A stretch of DNA of 64,000 nucleotides from Bradyrhizobium sp. (GTDB taxonomy: Bacteria; Pseudomonadota; Alphaproteobacteria; Rhizobiales; Xanthobacteraceae). The DNA is taken from positions 744,001-808,000 of the forward strand of contig NZ_JALHLP010000001.1 of assembly GCF_022844465.1 (NCBI RefSeq), in the 5' to 3' direction. Positions 8,940 through 17,138 of this stretch are shown piece after piece (position 1 is the first letter of the stretch; the number at the start of each line of letters is the position of its first letter). The translations under genes and the position numbers were made by a program. Under the pieces are notes generated by a model. It did not search any database, was not told the DNA's origin, and saw only the letters and a program-made list of their open reading frames with translations.

Positions 8940-10136
8940 ATGAGCAGATCAAGCCTGGCCCTGGTCAATCTTCGGGCGGTTGTGATTCTGATCGTGCTCG
9001 CGTTCCACTCGGTTCTGCCCTACCTCGCCTCGCTTCCGGCCACCGCGTATCCGTTCGACAGCACGCCCTATCTGTGGCTGGCCTTTCCGGTCATCGACAG
9101 CCAGCGATGGTTCGGCTTCGACCTGTTCTGCGCCTGGCAAGACGTGGGGCTGATGTCGCTGATGTTCTTCCTCTCCGGCCTGTTCGTGTCACCAGGCCTT
9201 GCAGGCAGGGGAAGCGGGAAGTTCTTGTCAGACCGCGCGCTGCGCATCGGCGTTCCGTTCGCGCTGGCCGTCGCTTTCCTTGCACCGCTCGCCTATTACC
9301 CGGCCTATCGCGTCACGGCCGCGGATCCCGATCTTGCGGCCTACTGGCAGCATTGGCTTGCGCTGCCGTTCTGGCCCTGCGGACCGCAGTGGTTCCTGGG
9401 CCAGCTATTGGCATTCAACATTCTCGCGGCCGCGGCCCACCGGTTCATGCCGGGATGGGAGCGGCGGCTTGCCCGGCTGGTCGAAGACGTGAATCCTGTC
9501 CGGTTCCTGGTCGGCCTGACGACGATTTCCGCGGCAGCCTATATTCCACTGTTGCTGGCCTATTCGCCCTTTGCATGGGTAAACGTCGGCGCCTTCGCAT
9601 TCCAATCCAGCCGCCCATTGCACTACCTCGTCTATTTCGCTGCCGGCGTGGCGGTCGGAAGTTGCGGACTCAATCGCGGCCTGCTCGATTGCGACGGGGT
9701 GCTGGCGCGGCGCTGGCCGGCATGGCTTGCCGCAGCCCTTGCCGGTTTCCTGCTCTGGGCCGCGCCGACGTCGGTGGTGGTGGCGGACTGGAGCAACGCT
9801 CCCCTGATCGCGAAACTCGCGTCCGGCGCCGGTTTCGCCGTGGCCTGCGCGACCAGCTGCCTCTGCTCGCTGGCGATCTGCCTGCGCTTTGCGCACCGGC
9901 TGGTATGGGCGTTCGACAGTCTTTCGGCCAATGCCTACCGCATGTATCTGGTTCACTATGCGCCCGCCGTGTGGCTGCAATACGCGCTACTCGACACCGG
10001 CCTGTCTGCGATCGGCAAGGCCGCGACCGTGTTCGGCGGCACCCTGATCGTCAGCTGGTCGCTCGCCGCCGCCATCGGCGGCGCGCTACCGATCTCGCGG
10101 CTGAACCAGACGATACGCGGCATGCGCAGCGCATGA
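8940..10136 (+). CDS. acyltransferase-3 family integral membrane protein
   Basis: A 398-residue membrane protein with about ten hydrophobic helices, typical of the acyltransferase-3/OafA-OpgC group that transfers acyl or succinyl groups to surface glycans, lipids or glucans. The N-terminal helix carries the expected His (VLAFHSVLP). FFLSGLFVSP and SDRALRIGVPF follow, the latter holding the conserved Arg region after the first helices. Its stop lies 40 bases before a DevC-type ABC permease gene, so the four genes from here to 13081 probably form one operon. The acylated product may therefore be the exporter's cargo; that link is inference. Confidence 0.83.
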   Translation: MSRSSLALVNLRAVVILIVLAFHSVLPYLASLPATAYPFDSTPYLWLAFPVIDSQRWFGFDLFCAWQDVGLMSLMFFLSGLFVSPGLAGRGSGKFLSDRALRIGVPFALAVAFLAPLAYYPAYRVTAADPDLAAYWQHWLALPFWPCGPQWFLGQLLAFNILAAAAHRFMPGWERRLARLVEDVNPVRFLVGLTTISAAAYIPLLLAYSPFAWVNVGAFAFQSSRPLHYLVYFAAGVAVGSCGLNRGLLDCDGVLARRWPAWLAAALAGFLLWAAPTSVVVADWSNAPLIAKLASGAGFAVACATSCLCSLAICLRFAHRLVWAFDSLSANAYRMYLVHYAPAVWLQYALLDTGLSAIGKAATVFGGTLIVSWSLAAAIGGALPISRLNQTIRGMRSA

Positions 10137-10176
10137 AGCCCGAATTGACACTGGACCGAAAATAGCTGAGCCCACC

Positions 10177-11310
10177 ATGCCGCTGGTTTTCACCCTCGCA
10201 TTGCGAAACCTGTTTCATGACCGGTTGCGTTTCGTTGCGACGGTGATCGGGATCGTGTTTTCCATCGTGCTGGTGACGGTTCAGATGGGACTTTATCTGG
10301 GCTTCGGACGCATGGTGACGACCATGATCGACCACGCCTCCGCCGACCTCTGGGTGATGCCGCGGGGCACGAAATGCTTCGAGGACCCTTCCCTGCTCAA
10401 CACGCGCGAGCGTTACCGCGCGCTTGCCATCAGCGGCGTGGCGGACGCCACTCCCGTCGTGATCGGATTTGCAGATTGGCGCGTAGCGGGCGGCGCGACG
10501 ACCCCGGTTTTCATTGTCGGTTCGGATCTGCGATCAGGCGGCCTGCAGCCATGGAACCTGGTCGAAGGCCGGATCGAGGCGCTCTCGACGCCGAAAGCAG
10601 TCGCGGTCGACAGGACCTATTTTGACCGTCTTGGCGTCTCCGGGATGGGGGCGACCGCCGAAATCCGGCAACAGCCGGTCCGGGTGGCGGCCGTGACCAG
10701 CGGCATCCGTTCGTTCACCACGACGCCGTTCGTGTTCATGGACGTCGACCGGGCGCGGACGCATACGGGGGTTCCCTCCGGCAAGGCCACCTATCTCATT
10801 GTCCGCCTTGGCGCCGACGCCAACCTCGATCACGCTCGCCGTCAACTGATGTCGAACATCGATGGGGTCGAGGTTCTCACCCCGGCCGAGTTCCGCGAAC
10901 GCAGCCGATCGTTCTGGCTGTTCGGCACCGGCGCCGGCGCCGCGCTCTTCGCCGGCGCCCTGCTTGGCGTGATCGTCGGCACCGTCGTTGTCGCGCAGAC
11001 GCTTTACGCAAGTACGAAGGAGCACCTGAACGAATTTGCCACCCTGCGGGCCATGGGCTCGTCGCGGCGCTATATCTACCAGGTCATCATCTGGCAGGCG
11101 TTGCTCAGTGCCGTCATCGGCTTCTCCATCGCAGTGCTGATCGGCGACCTCATCGTGCGAATGACCGCCGAATCCGCCCTGCCGATCGTCATCACGCCCG
11201 GACTGGTCGGCGGACTGCTGGTTCTGACCATCATCATGTGCGTCGGCTCATCCCTTGCAGCGATCGTCCAGGTCACCCGCATCGATCCTGCCATGGTGTT
11301 CACGCGATGA
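10177..11310 (+). CDS. devC: ABC exporter permease, DevC/MacB type
   Basis: A 377-residue permease with one N-terminal membrane helix, a large periplasmic domain (about 45-255) and three C-terminal helices with the FtsX signature (LYASTKEHLNEFATLRAMGSSRRY is typical of DevC). DevC-type permeases work with a DevA ATPase, a DevB membrane-fusion protein and TolC; in heterocystous cyanobacteria this exports glycolipids through both membranes. The stop codon overlaps the start of the ATPase gene (ATGA). Substrate here is unknown, and the preceding acyltransferase suggests an acylated envelope molecule. Confidence 0.86.
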   Translation: MPLVFTLALRNLFHDRLRFVATVIGIVFSIVLVTVQMGLYLGFGRMVTTMIDHASADLWVMPRGTKCFEDPSLLNTRERYRALAISGVADATPVVIGFADWRVAGGATTPVFIVGSDLRSGGLQPWNLVEGRIEALSTPKAVAVDRTYFDRLGVSGMGATAEIRQQPVRVAAVTSGIRSFTTTPFVFMDVDRARTHTGVPSGKATYLIVRLGADANLDHARRQLMSNIDGVEVLTPAEFRERSRSFWLFGTGAGAALFAGALLGVIVGTVVVAQTLYASTKEHLNEFATLRAMGSSRRYIYQVIIWQALLSAVIGFSIAVLIGDLIVRMTAESALPIVITPGLVGGLLVLTIIMCVGSSLAAIVQVTRIDPAMVFTR

Positions 11311-12029
11311 CCGACCCGTTGCTCGAGGCCATCGGCGTAACAAAGGACCTTGGCAGCGGCGCTGCCAGGGTTGCAGCGCTGAGGGGCGTCAGCCTTTCGC
11401 TCGGCGGCGGCGAACTGACATTGCTGATGGGGCCTTCCGGCAGCGGCAAGACCACGCTGCTGTCCATTCTCGGATGCATGCTGTCGCCGACGGAAGGAAC
11501 GGTTCGCATCTGCCGGCAACCGACCGCCGGCGCCGATCCCGAGGAGCTGGCGCGGCTCCGGCGCGAGCATGTGGGATTCGTCTTCCAGTCGTTTCACCTG
11601 TTTCCGACCCTGTCTGCCAGCGACAATGTGCGGCTGGCGCTCGACGTGCGCGGCGAGCCCGCCAGGGCGGCAAGGGCGAGATCCCGCGATGCGTTGGCCA
11701 GGGTCGGTCTGGCCCACAAGACAAAGGCGTATCCGCGCGAACTCAGCGGCGGCGAACAGCAGCGCGTCGCGATCGCCCGGGCCATTGTCGCAGACCCCGC
11801 CATCATACTTGCCGACGAGCCGACAGCCGCGCTCGATGGCGAGAACGGCCAGGCGATCATGAAGCTGCTGGCGGAGGTCGCCCGCGAACCGGGGCGCGCC
11901 GTGCTGATCGTGACGCATGATCCGCGGCTGTTGCCGTTCGCGGACCGGGTCGTTCACATCGAGGACGGACGGATCATTGGCGAGGAGCGCGGCAAGCCGC
12001 AACGCAACGTGCTGGAGGACCACGCGTGA
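11307..12029 (+). CDS. devA: ABC exporter ATPase, DevA type
   Basis: A 240-residue nucleotide-binding subunit. Walker A is GPSGSGKT at 42-49; VFQSFHLFPTLSA is the Q-loop region, the signature is LSGGEQQR at about 146-153, Walker B ILADEPTAALDG at about 167-178, and the H-loop VTHDPR follows. The layout is that of the LolD/MacB/DevA class that energises FtsX-fold permeases. I chose the ATG at 11307, which overlaps the permease stop by 4 bases; a longer frame from 11238 lies inside the permease gene. It overlaps the next gene by one base (TGATG), indicating translational coupling. Confidence 0.95.
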   Translation: MTDPLLEAIGVTKDLGSGAARVAALRGVSLSLGGGELTLLMGPSGSGKTTLLSILGCMLSPTEGTVRICRQPTAGADPEELARLRREHVGFVFQSFHLFPTLSASDNVRLALDVRGEPARAARARSRDALARVGLAHKTKAYPRELSGGEQQRVAIARAIVADPAIILADEPTAALDGENGQAIMKLLAEVAREPGRAVLIVTHDPRLLPFADRVVHIEDGRIIGEERGKPQRNVLEDHA

Positions 12030-13081
12030 TGTCGAAGCGCCGGATAGCTGTGGCTGCCGCTCTCGCCGCGATCGCGGTCCTCGGGGTGCTGTTTGTGGTG
12101 AAAGCAGCCGGCCCCGGCAGGCCGGCGATGTGGGGCCTTTCGGCCGACACACCGCCGGAAAAACGCTGGCAGGCGGTTGCGCCCGGCCGCGTCGAAGCCT
12201 GCTCCGGCCAGATCAAGGTCGCCGCGGCTGTCCTCGGCGTGGTCCACAAGGTGCTGGTAAAGGCCAACGACAAGGTGTTTGCCGGCGAACCGCTGATCCA
12301 GCTCGCCGACGACGAGCTTCGGGCCAGGCTGGCGGCGGCGGAAACCCAGGTCGCCATCCGCGAACGCGCGCGGGATGAACGATCGGCGACAGGCAGCGCA
12401 AGAACGCGGCGCAGGGCCCAGGATGCCATGGCCGAGGCGGAACGGGCGCAATATGAGGCGCAAGCCGCCGTGGACCGGGCTGCTGCGAAGCTGCGCGCCC
12501 ATGGCGGGCCGGATGCCGACCTGACCGCCGCCAGGCTGGCACTGACGCGCGCCCAGAATGAACTGCTGACAAAGCGGGAGGAGCTTCGCACCGCCGAGGA
12601 CGACGCCGCCTTGCCGACCTCGCTGGAGGGACAGCTCAGTATCGCGCGGTCGGAACTTGCGATCGCGCGCGCCACCCTCGATAAAATGACGGTGCGCGCT
12701 CCGATTGACGGCACTGTGCTGCAGGTCAATGTGCGGATGGGCGAGGCCGTCTCGCCCGGTTCGCCGCAGCCGCCGCTGCAGCTCGCCGACCTCTCGTCCC
12801 TGTGCGTGCGCGCAGAACTGGACGAACGCGACATCGGGGCGATCAGGGTTGGCCAGGCCGCAACCGTGCGGGTGACCGCGTTTCCCGGCCGCGAGTTCGA
12901 GGGCAGCGTCGCCTCGGTCGCGCCGCTGGTCGAGCCCGGCCGCCTTGAGCCGCCGGGATCGCGCAACCAGAGCGAGGTGGATATCGTTCGGGTGATGGTT
13001 GCGGTGACGGGCCCGGGAGAGCTCACGGTCGGAATGAAGGCGGATGTCTACTTCCAGCCGGACAAGATCACGACGCCGTGA
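12029..13081 (+). CDS. devB: periplasmic membrane fusion (HlyD/DevB-type) subunit
   Basis: A 350-residue adaptor: an N-terminal membrane anchor (about 5-25), a lipoyl-like half motif beginning AAVLGVVHKVLVKANDKV (about 68-85), and a long Ala/Glu/Arg-rich coiled coil (about 100-200). The second lipoyl half is MTVRAPIDGTVLQVNVRMGE, followed by beta-barrel domains. It would bridge the DevC permease to an outer-membrane TolC channel; no tolC lies in the operon, but one lies 7 kb upstream. ATG at 12029 is used; GTG at 12026 is equally in frame. Confidence 0.9.
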   Translation: MSKRRIAVAAALAAIAVLGVLFVVKAAGPGRPAMWGLSADTPPEKRWQAVAPGRVEACSGQIKVAAAVLGVVHKVLVKANDKVFAGEPLIQLADDELRARLAAAETQVAIRERARDERSATGSARTRRRAQDAMAEAERAQYEAQAAVDRAAAKLRAHGGPDADLTAARLALTRAQNELLTKREELRTAEDDAALPTSLEGQLSIARSELAIARATLDKMTVRAPIDGTVLQVNVRMGEAVSPGSPQPPLQLADLSSLCVRAELDERDIGAIRVGQAATVRVTAFPGREFEGSVASVAPLVEPGRLEPPGSRNQSEVDIVRVMVAVTGPGELTVGMKADVYFQPDKITTP

Positions 13082-13208
13082 AGGTGTTTCGTGGCCGCGG
13101 CGGCATGACACATCCGCGCTTCCCCGCGAAGCCGTTTTCCCGGGCGAGAAAGAAGTCCCGAAACAGTGCCGACATAGGGTGGCCGCTGATAACTCAGTGG
13201 AGTCCACC

Positions 13209-13289
13209 ATGTGGAAGCTCATCAACATCTTGTACCGGGAATATTGCCGCGTCCGGTTGCAGGAAATGCGCAGGTTCACCCTTCGCTGA
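13209..13289 (+). CDS. candidate small protein (26 aa), basic/aromatic
   Basis: This short frame begins MWKLINILYREYCRV and contains a C-terminal RRF segment. GGAG ends six bases before its ATG, a better site than many longer genes here have. It is amphipathic and net positive. I do not recognise it. It lies in the 276-base gap after the exporter operon and just before another small, well-signalled ORF, so the two may be a pair. It could also be chance. Confidence 0.4.
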   Translation: MWKLINILYREYCRVRLQEMRRFTLR

Positions 13290-13357
13290 AGGTTGCGACT
13301 TGCATCCGAGTCCCGAAATCAGGAACACTGGCGGGACGGTGATCGAAGGAGAAGGAT

Positions 13358-13570
13358 ATGCAGCTATCAACCGACGATCTGCTGATACGCCAGATCAGCG
13401 CCCTGATAACGGCAACCGCCGAGGCGGCCTCGACCAGCAGGGATCACGCCCCGTTCATCGAGACAAGGCTGTACGAGGCGCTGGCGGCGCATTGCGCCGA
13501 AAAGCAAAGGCTGGCGAAATTTGCAGGAAGTTACGTCGGAAGGACGCAGCGGGGATTGATCTACTGGTAG
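13358..13570 (+). CDS. small hypothetical protein (70 aa)
   Basis: The ATG is preceded by an excellent ribosome-binding site, AAGGAGAAGGAT. The 70-residue product is soluble and predicted helical, with RQISALITATAEAA in the first half and AALAAHCAEKQRL later. It has no signal peptide, no membrane helix and no recognised domain. It ends four bases before the stop of convergent dnaE2, leaving no room for a separate terminator. Codon use looks like its neighbours. Function unknown; it could belong to the exporter transcript or be independent. Confidence 0.65.
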   Translation: MQLSTDDLLIRQISALITATAEAASTSRDHAPFIETRLYEALAAHCAEKQRLAKFAGSYVGRTQRGLIYW

Positions 13571-13574
13571 CCGC

Positions 13575-16500
13575 TCAATGAAAATCCCGCGACGGCGGCA
13601 GGATGCGGACGTTGCGGGGATGACGAATCTTCTGCGCGGGATTGCCAGGGTCCTGCCGGCGGTCGTCGTTGAGCGGCTCGATCAGTGTAGGGCCTGCCGG
13701 CACCGGGTGTTTGCGGCTGATTGAGTCATTGGCGAGGCCGATCAGCTCGTGGGAACGGTCGAACAGCCGCTGCGCCACCAGATGCGTCACCTGTTCCGGG
13801 CTGCTCTGGATATAGCCTTCGACCAGGATGAGGCGGGCGCCCATCACCTCCTTGCGATACTGCTCCATCACCGTGGGCCAGACGACGATGTTGGCGATGC
13901 CGGTTTCGTCCTCGAGAGTCATGAACACGACGCCCCTGGCGCTGCCCGGACGCTGCCGTACCAGCACCACGCCGGCACAGCGGACCCGGCGCCTGTCGTT
14001 GCGATGGTTGACCTCGTTGCAGGCGACCACCTGCTCGCTGGCAAACATCCCGCGCAGGAATTCCATCGGGTGGCCCTTCAGCGACAATCGGACGGTCTGG
14101 TAATCGGCGACCACCTGCTCCGGCAGCGTCATCAGCGGCAGTGGTTGTGCAATCTCGTCGGGCTGCTCGCGCGCAGTCGCGGCCTCGAACAGCGGCAACG
14201 GCACGCCGGCGGGCAGCCGCCGCACCGCCCACAGCGCGGCGCGGCGATCGAGCCCGATGGAGCGGAACGCATCGGCGTCCGCCAGCAGGATCAGCGCCCG
14301 CCTCGGCAGGCCGGTGTCGCGGGCGAAATCCTCCAGCGAGGCGAACGGACGGCGATTTCGCGCGGCGACGATGCGCTCGGCCCAGTCGATTTCTCTGTCG
14401 TCATTCCGGGGCGATGCGACAGCATCGAACCCGGAATCTCGAGGTTCCGGGTTCACGCTTCGCGTGCCCCGGAACGACGACTGGCTTTGTTTCAACCGCT
14501 CCTCATCCGCATCGACCCAGTGAAACCCGTCGATCTGGCGGAACCCGAGCCGCACTGCGCAATATCTTCCTTTCCCCTCCTCCAGCGTGTTCTGCCCGAA
14601 GCTGAAGGAGACATCGACCTCGCGGACCTCGACGCCGTTGCTGCGGGCGTCGCCGACGATCTGGGCGGGGGCGTAAAAGCCCATCGGCTGGGAATTGAGC
14701 AACCCGCAGCAGAAGGCGTCGGGATGGTGGTGCTTCAGCCATGACGAGATATAGACGAGCTGGGCGAAGCTTGCGGCATGGCTTTCCGGAAAACCGTAAG
14801 AGCCAAACCCCTTGATCTGCTCGAAGCATTTTCTGGCGAAGTCCGGCGCATAGCCGCGCACGATCATGTTGCCGATCATCTTGTCTTCGAACCTGCCGAT
14901 GGTGCCGACATTGCGGAAGGTCGCCATCGCGCGGCGCAGCCCGTTGGCTTCCTCGGGGGTGAATCTGGCGGCCTCGATCGCGATCCGCATCGCCTGTTCC
15001 TGGAACAGCGGCACGCCGAGCGTCTTGTGCAGCACCCTATGCAATTCATCCGGCGGACCGTGTTCGGGCGACGGCGATGGATAGCTGACCTCGTCGATGC
15101 CGTTCCGCCGCCGCAGATAAGGATGCACCATGTCACCCTGGATCGGACCGGGGCGGACGATCGCGACCTCGATGACGAGATCGTAGAAGGTCCGCGGCTT
15201 CAGGCGCGGCAGCATGTTCATCTGGGCGCGGCTCTCGACCTGGAACACCCCGAGCGATTCACCCCGGCACAGCATGTCGTAGACCGGCCTGTCGTCCTGC
15301 GGGACGCTGGCCAGATCCCAGCGATCGCCCTTGTGGGCGTCGATCAGGTCGAAGCATTTGCGGATGCAGGTCAGCATGCCCAGCGCCAGCACGTCGACCT
15401 TCATCATGTTGAGCGCGTCGACGTCGTCCTTGTCCCATTCGATGAAGGTGCGGTCCTCCATCGCCGCATTGCCGATCGGCACATAGGTGTCGAGCCGGTC
15501 CTGCGTCAGCACATAGCCGCCGACATGCTGCGACAGGTGGCGGGGAAACTCGATCAGCTCGGTGGCGAGCGCGACCGCGAGTTCGACCATGGCATTCGCC
15601 GGGTCAAGCCCGGCCTGGCGGACCTGCATCTCGTTGAGGCCCCGGCCCCAGCTTCCCCATACGGTATCGGCGAGGGCTGCGGTCACGTCCTCGGTCAGCC
15701 CCAGCGCCTTGCCGACATCGCGGATCGCGGACCGCGGCCGGTAGTGGATGACGGTTGCGATGATGGCGGCGCGGTGGCGGCCATAGCGGCGGTAGACATA
15801 TTGCATCACCTCCTCGCGCCGCGAATGTTCGAAATCGACGTCGATGTCGGGCGGCTCCAGCCGTTCCCTGGAAATGAAGCGCTCGAACAAGAGATCGACC
15901 TTGGTCGGATCGACCGAGGTGATGCCGAGCACGTAGCAGACGGCCGAGTTTGCCGCCGAGCCGCGGCCCTGGCAGAGGATGTTCTGGCGGCGCGCATAAT
16001 GAACGATGTCATGCACGGTCAGAAAGTAATGCGCGTAGTTGAGCTCGGCGATCAGCGCGAGTTCCTTGCGCAGGGTGGCCCGCAGCCTGTCGTCGATCCC
16101 CCCGTTGAAATACTCATCGACCCCGGCCCAGGTCAGATCCTCCAGGTGCTGCTGCGCGGTCTTGCCCGGCGGCACCGGCTCGTCGGGATACTGGTACTTG
16201 AGCTGGTCGAGCGAAAACGAAATGCGTTCCGCAAAACGCATGGTCTCCGCGATCGCCTGGGGAACGTCGCGAAACAGCCGCGCCATTTCATGCGGCGGCT
16301 TGAGATGGCGCTCGGCATTGGCTTCCAGGCGCCGGCCGATGGCGTCGATGGTGGTCTTCTCGCGGATGCATGTCAGCACGTCCTGCAGCGGACGGCGGGC
16401 GGGATGGTGGTACAGCACCTCGTTGGTCGCCAGCAGCGGGACTTTGGCGGCCAGCGCCAGGCGATGCAGCCGCGCCAGGCGGCGCTTGTCGTCGCCCCGG

Positions 16501-17138
16501 TAAAGAATGCTGGCGGCGAGCCACACGCCATCGGCGCGGCTGTCGTTCAGGCGCTCCAGGATTTTTTGCGCGCCCGCCGCATCGAAGCGGTGCGGCAAAA
16601 TCAGCACCAGAAGCTGGCCTTCGCAAAATTCGAGCAGGTCGTCGAACCCCAGATGGCATTCGCCTTTCTCAACCCGCTGGGAACCTTCTCCGTTTCGATG
16701 GAATCGAAACGGAGCTCCAGATTCTTCATTTGACGCGTTTTCTTGACGCGAACCGGTTTCCACTTCGCTCGAAAACGCTTTGGCTTCATTGCCGCGCTTG
16801 CCGCGGGTGAGCATTTGGCACAGCCGGCCGTAGGCGGCGCGGTCGCGCGGATAGGCCAGAATGTCCGGCGTGCCATCGATGAAGACCAGGCGAGATCCGA
16901 TCAGGAGCCTTGGCTTCTGCGTGACCTCGGGGTTATCCAGTTCTTTCCAAGCCCGCACGACGCCGGCCAGCGTGTTGTGGTCGGCGATCCCGATCGCGGC
17001 AAGGCCGAGTTCGCTGGCCTGATGCACATAGGCGCGCGGATCCGAGCCGCCGCGCAGGAACGAGAAATTGGTGGTGATGCCGATCTCGGCATAGCCGGGC
17101 TTTGCTTCAACTTGCGTAATGTTCGCGGGGCCGTTCAT
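13575..17138 (-). CDS. dnaE2: error-prone DNA polymerase DnaE2
   Basis: A C-family polymerase of 1187 residues. It has an N-terminal PHP domain (about 10-110 and onward), polymerase core with PDIDVDFEHSRREE (about 430-443), the QHVGGYVLT segment, and a C-terminal OB-fold (VRCAGVVLVRQRPGSARGVVF). With ImuA and ImuB it forms the SOS-induced mutasome for translesion synthesis. The ATG at 17138 overlaps the imuB stop (ATGA). Two internal stretches do not look like family sequence. Residues about 119-150 (encoded by 16688-16782) and about 887-913 (14399-14479) are translated palindromic repeat elements kept in frame. Whether the longer loops affect activity is unknown. Confidence 0.95.
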   Translation of the reverse strand: MNGPANITQVEAKPGYAEIGITTNFSFLRGGSDPRAYVHQASELGLAAIGIADHNTLAGVVRAWKELDNPEVTQKPRLLIGSRLVFIDGTPDILAYPRDRAAYGRLCQMLTRGKRGNEAKAFSSEVETGSRQENASNEESGAPFRFHRNGEGSQRVEKGECHLGFDDLLEFCEGQLLVLILPHRFDAAGAQKILERLNDSRADGVWLAASILYRGDDKRRLARLHRLALAAKVPLLATNEVLYHHPARRPLQDVLTCIREKTTIDAIGRRLEANAERHLKPPHEMARLFRDVPQAIAETMRFAERISFSLDQLKYQYPDEPVPPGKTAQQHLEDLTWAGVDEYFNGGIDDRLRATLRKELALIAELNYAHYFLTVHDIVHYARRQNILCQGRGSAANSAVCYVLGITSVDPTKVDLLFERFISRERLEPPDIDVDFEHSRREEVMQYVYRRYGRHRAAIIATVIHYRPRSAIRDVGKALGLTEDVTAALADTVWGSWGRGLNEMQVRQAGLDPANAMVELAVALATELIEFPRHLSQHVGGYVLTQDRLDTYVPIGNAAMEDRTFIEWDKDDVDALNMMKVDVLALGMLTCIRKCFDLIDAHKGDRWDLASVPQDDRPVYDMLCRGESLGVFQVESRAQMNMLPRLKPRTFYDLVIEVAIVRPGPIQGDMVHPYLRRRNGIDEVSYPSPSPEHGPPDELHRVLHKTLGVPLFQEQAMRIAIEAARFTPEEANGLRRAMATFRNVGTIGRFEDKMIGNMIVRGYAPDFARKCFEQIKGFGSYGFPESHAASFAQLVYISSWLKHHHPDAFCCGLLNSQPMGFYAPAQIVGDARSNGVEVREVDVSFSFGQNTLEEGKGRYCAVRLGFRQIDGFHWVDADEERLKQSQSSFRGTRSVNPEPRDSGFDAVASPRNDDREIDWAERIVAARNRRPFASLEDFARDTGLPRRALILLADADAFRSIGLDRRAALWAVRRLPAGVPLPLFEAATAREQPDEIAQPLPLMTLPEQVVADYQTVRLSLKGHPMEFLRGMFASEQVVACNEVNHRNDRRRVRCAGVVLVRQRPGSARGVVFMTLEDETGIANIVVWPTVMEQYRKEVMGARLILVEGYIQSSPEQVTHLVAQRLFDRSHELIGLANDSISRKHPVPAGPTLIEPLNDDRRQDPGNPAQKIRHPRNVRILPPSRDFH
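14399..14479. repeat. palindromic repeat, family B copy 1, inside dnaE2
   Basis: The 81-bp element has inverted ends (CGTCATTCCGGGG / CCCCGGAACGACG) and an internal palindrome around the CCGGAATCTC-GAGGTTCCGG arms. Related copies lie at 56371-56446 and 59981-60089. Because 81 is a multiple of three and no stop falls in the used frame, dnaE2 reads straight through it. Confidence 0.88.
16688..16782. repeat. hairpin repeat (family D) inside dnaE2
   Basis: A perfect 12-base inverted repeat (CTCCGTTTCGAT ... ATCGAAACGGAG, 16688-16714) is followed by the ACGCGTTTTC / CGAACCGG / CACTTCGCTCGAAAACGC motif. I know this motif as a common Bradyrhizobium/Rhodopseudomonas intergenic repeat. It is translated in frame as about 32 residues of DnaE2 between the PHP region and the next conserved block. 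Exact element ends are uncertain. Confidence 0.75.

Noticed and set aside
14778..16733. 651-codon plus-strand open frame
   Set aside because: It is exactly antisense to dnaE2, with codon positions mirrored and composition of a high-GC shadow (rich in Arg, Gln, His, Asp); the dnaE2 frame has clear polymerase motifs.
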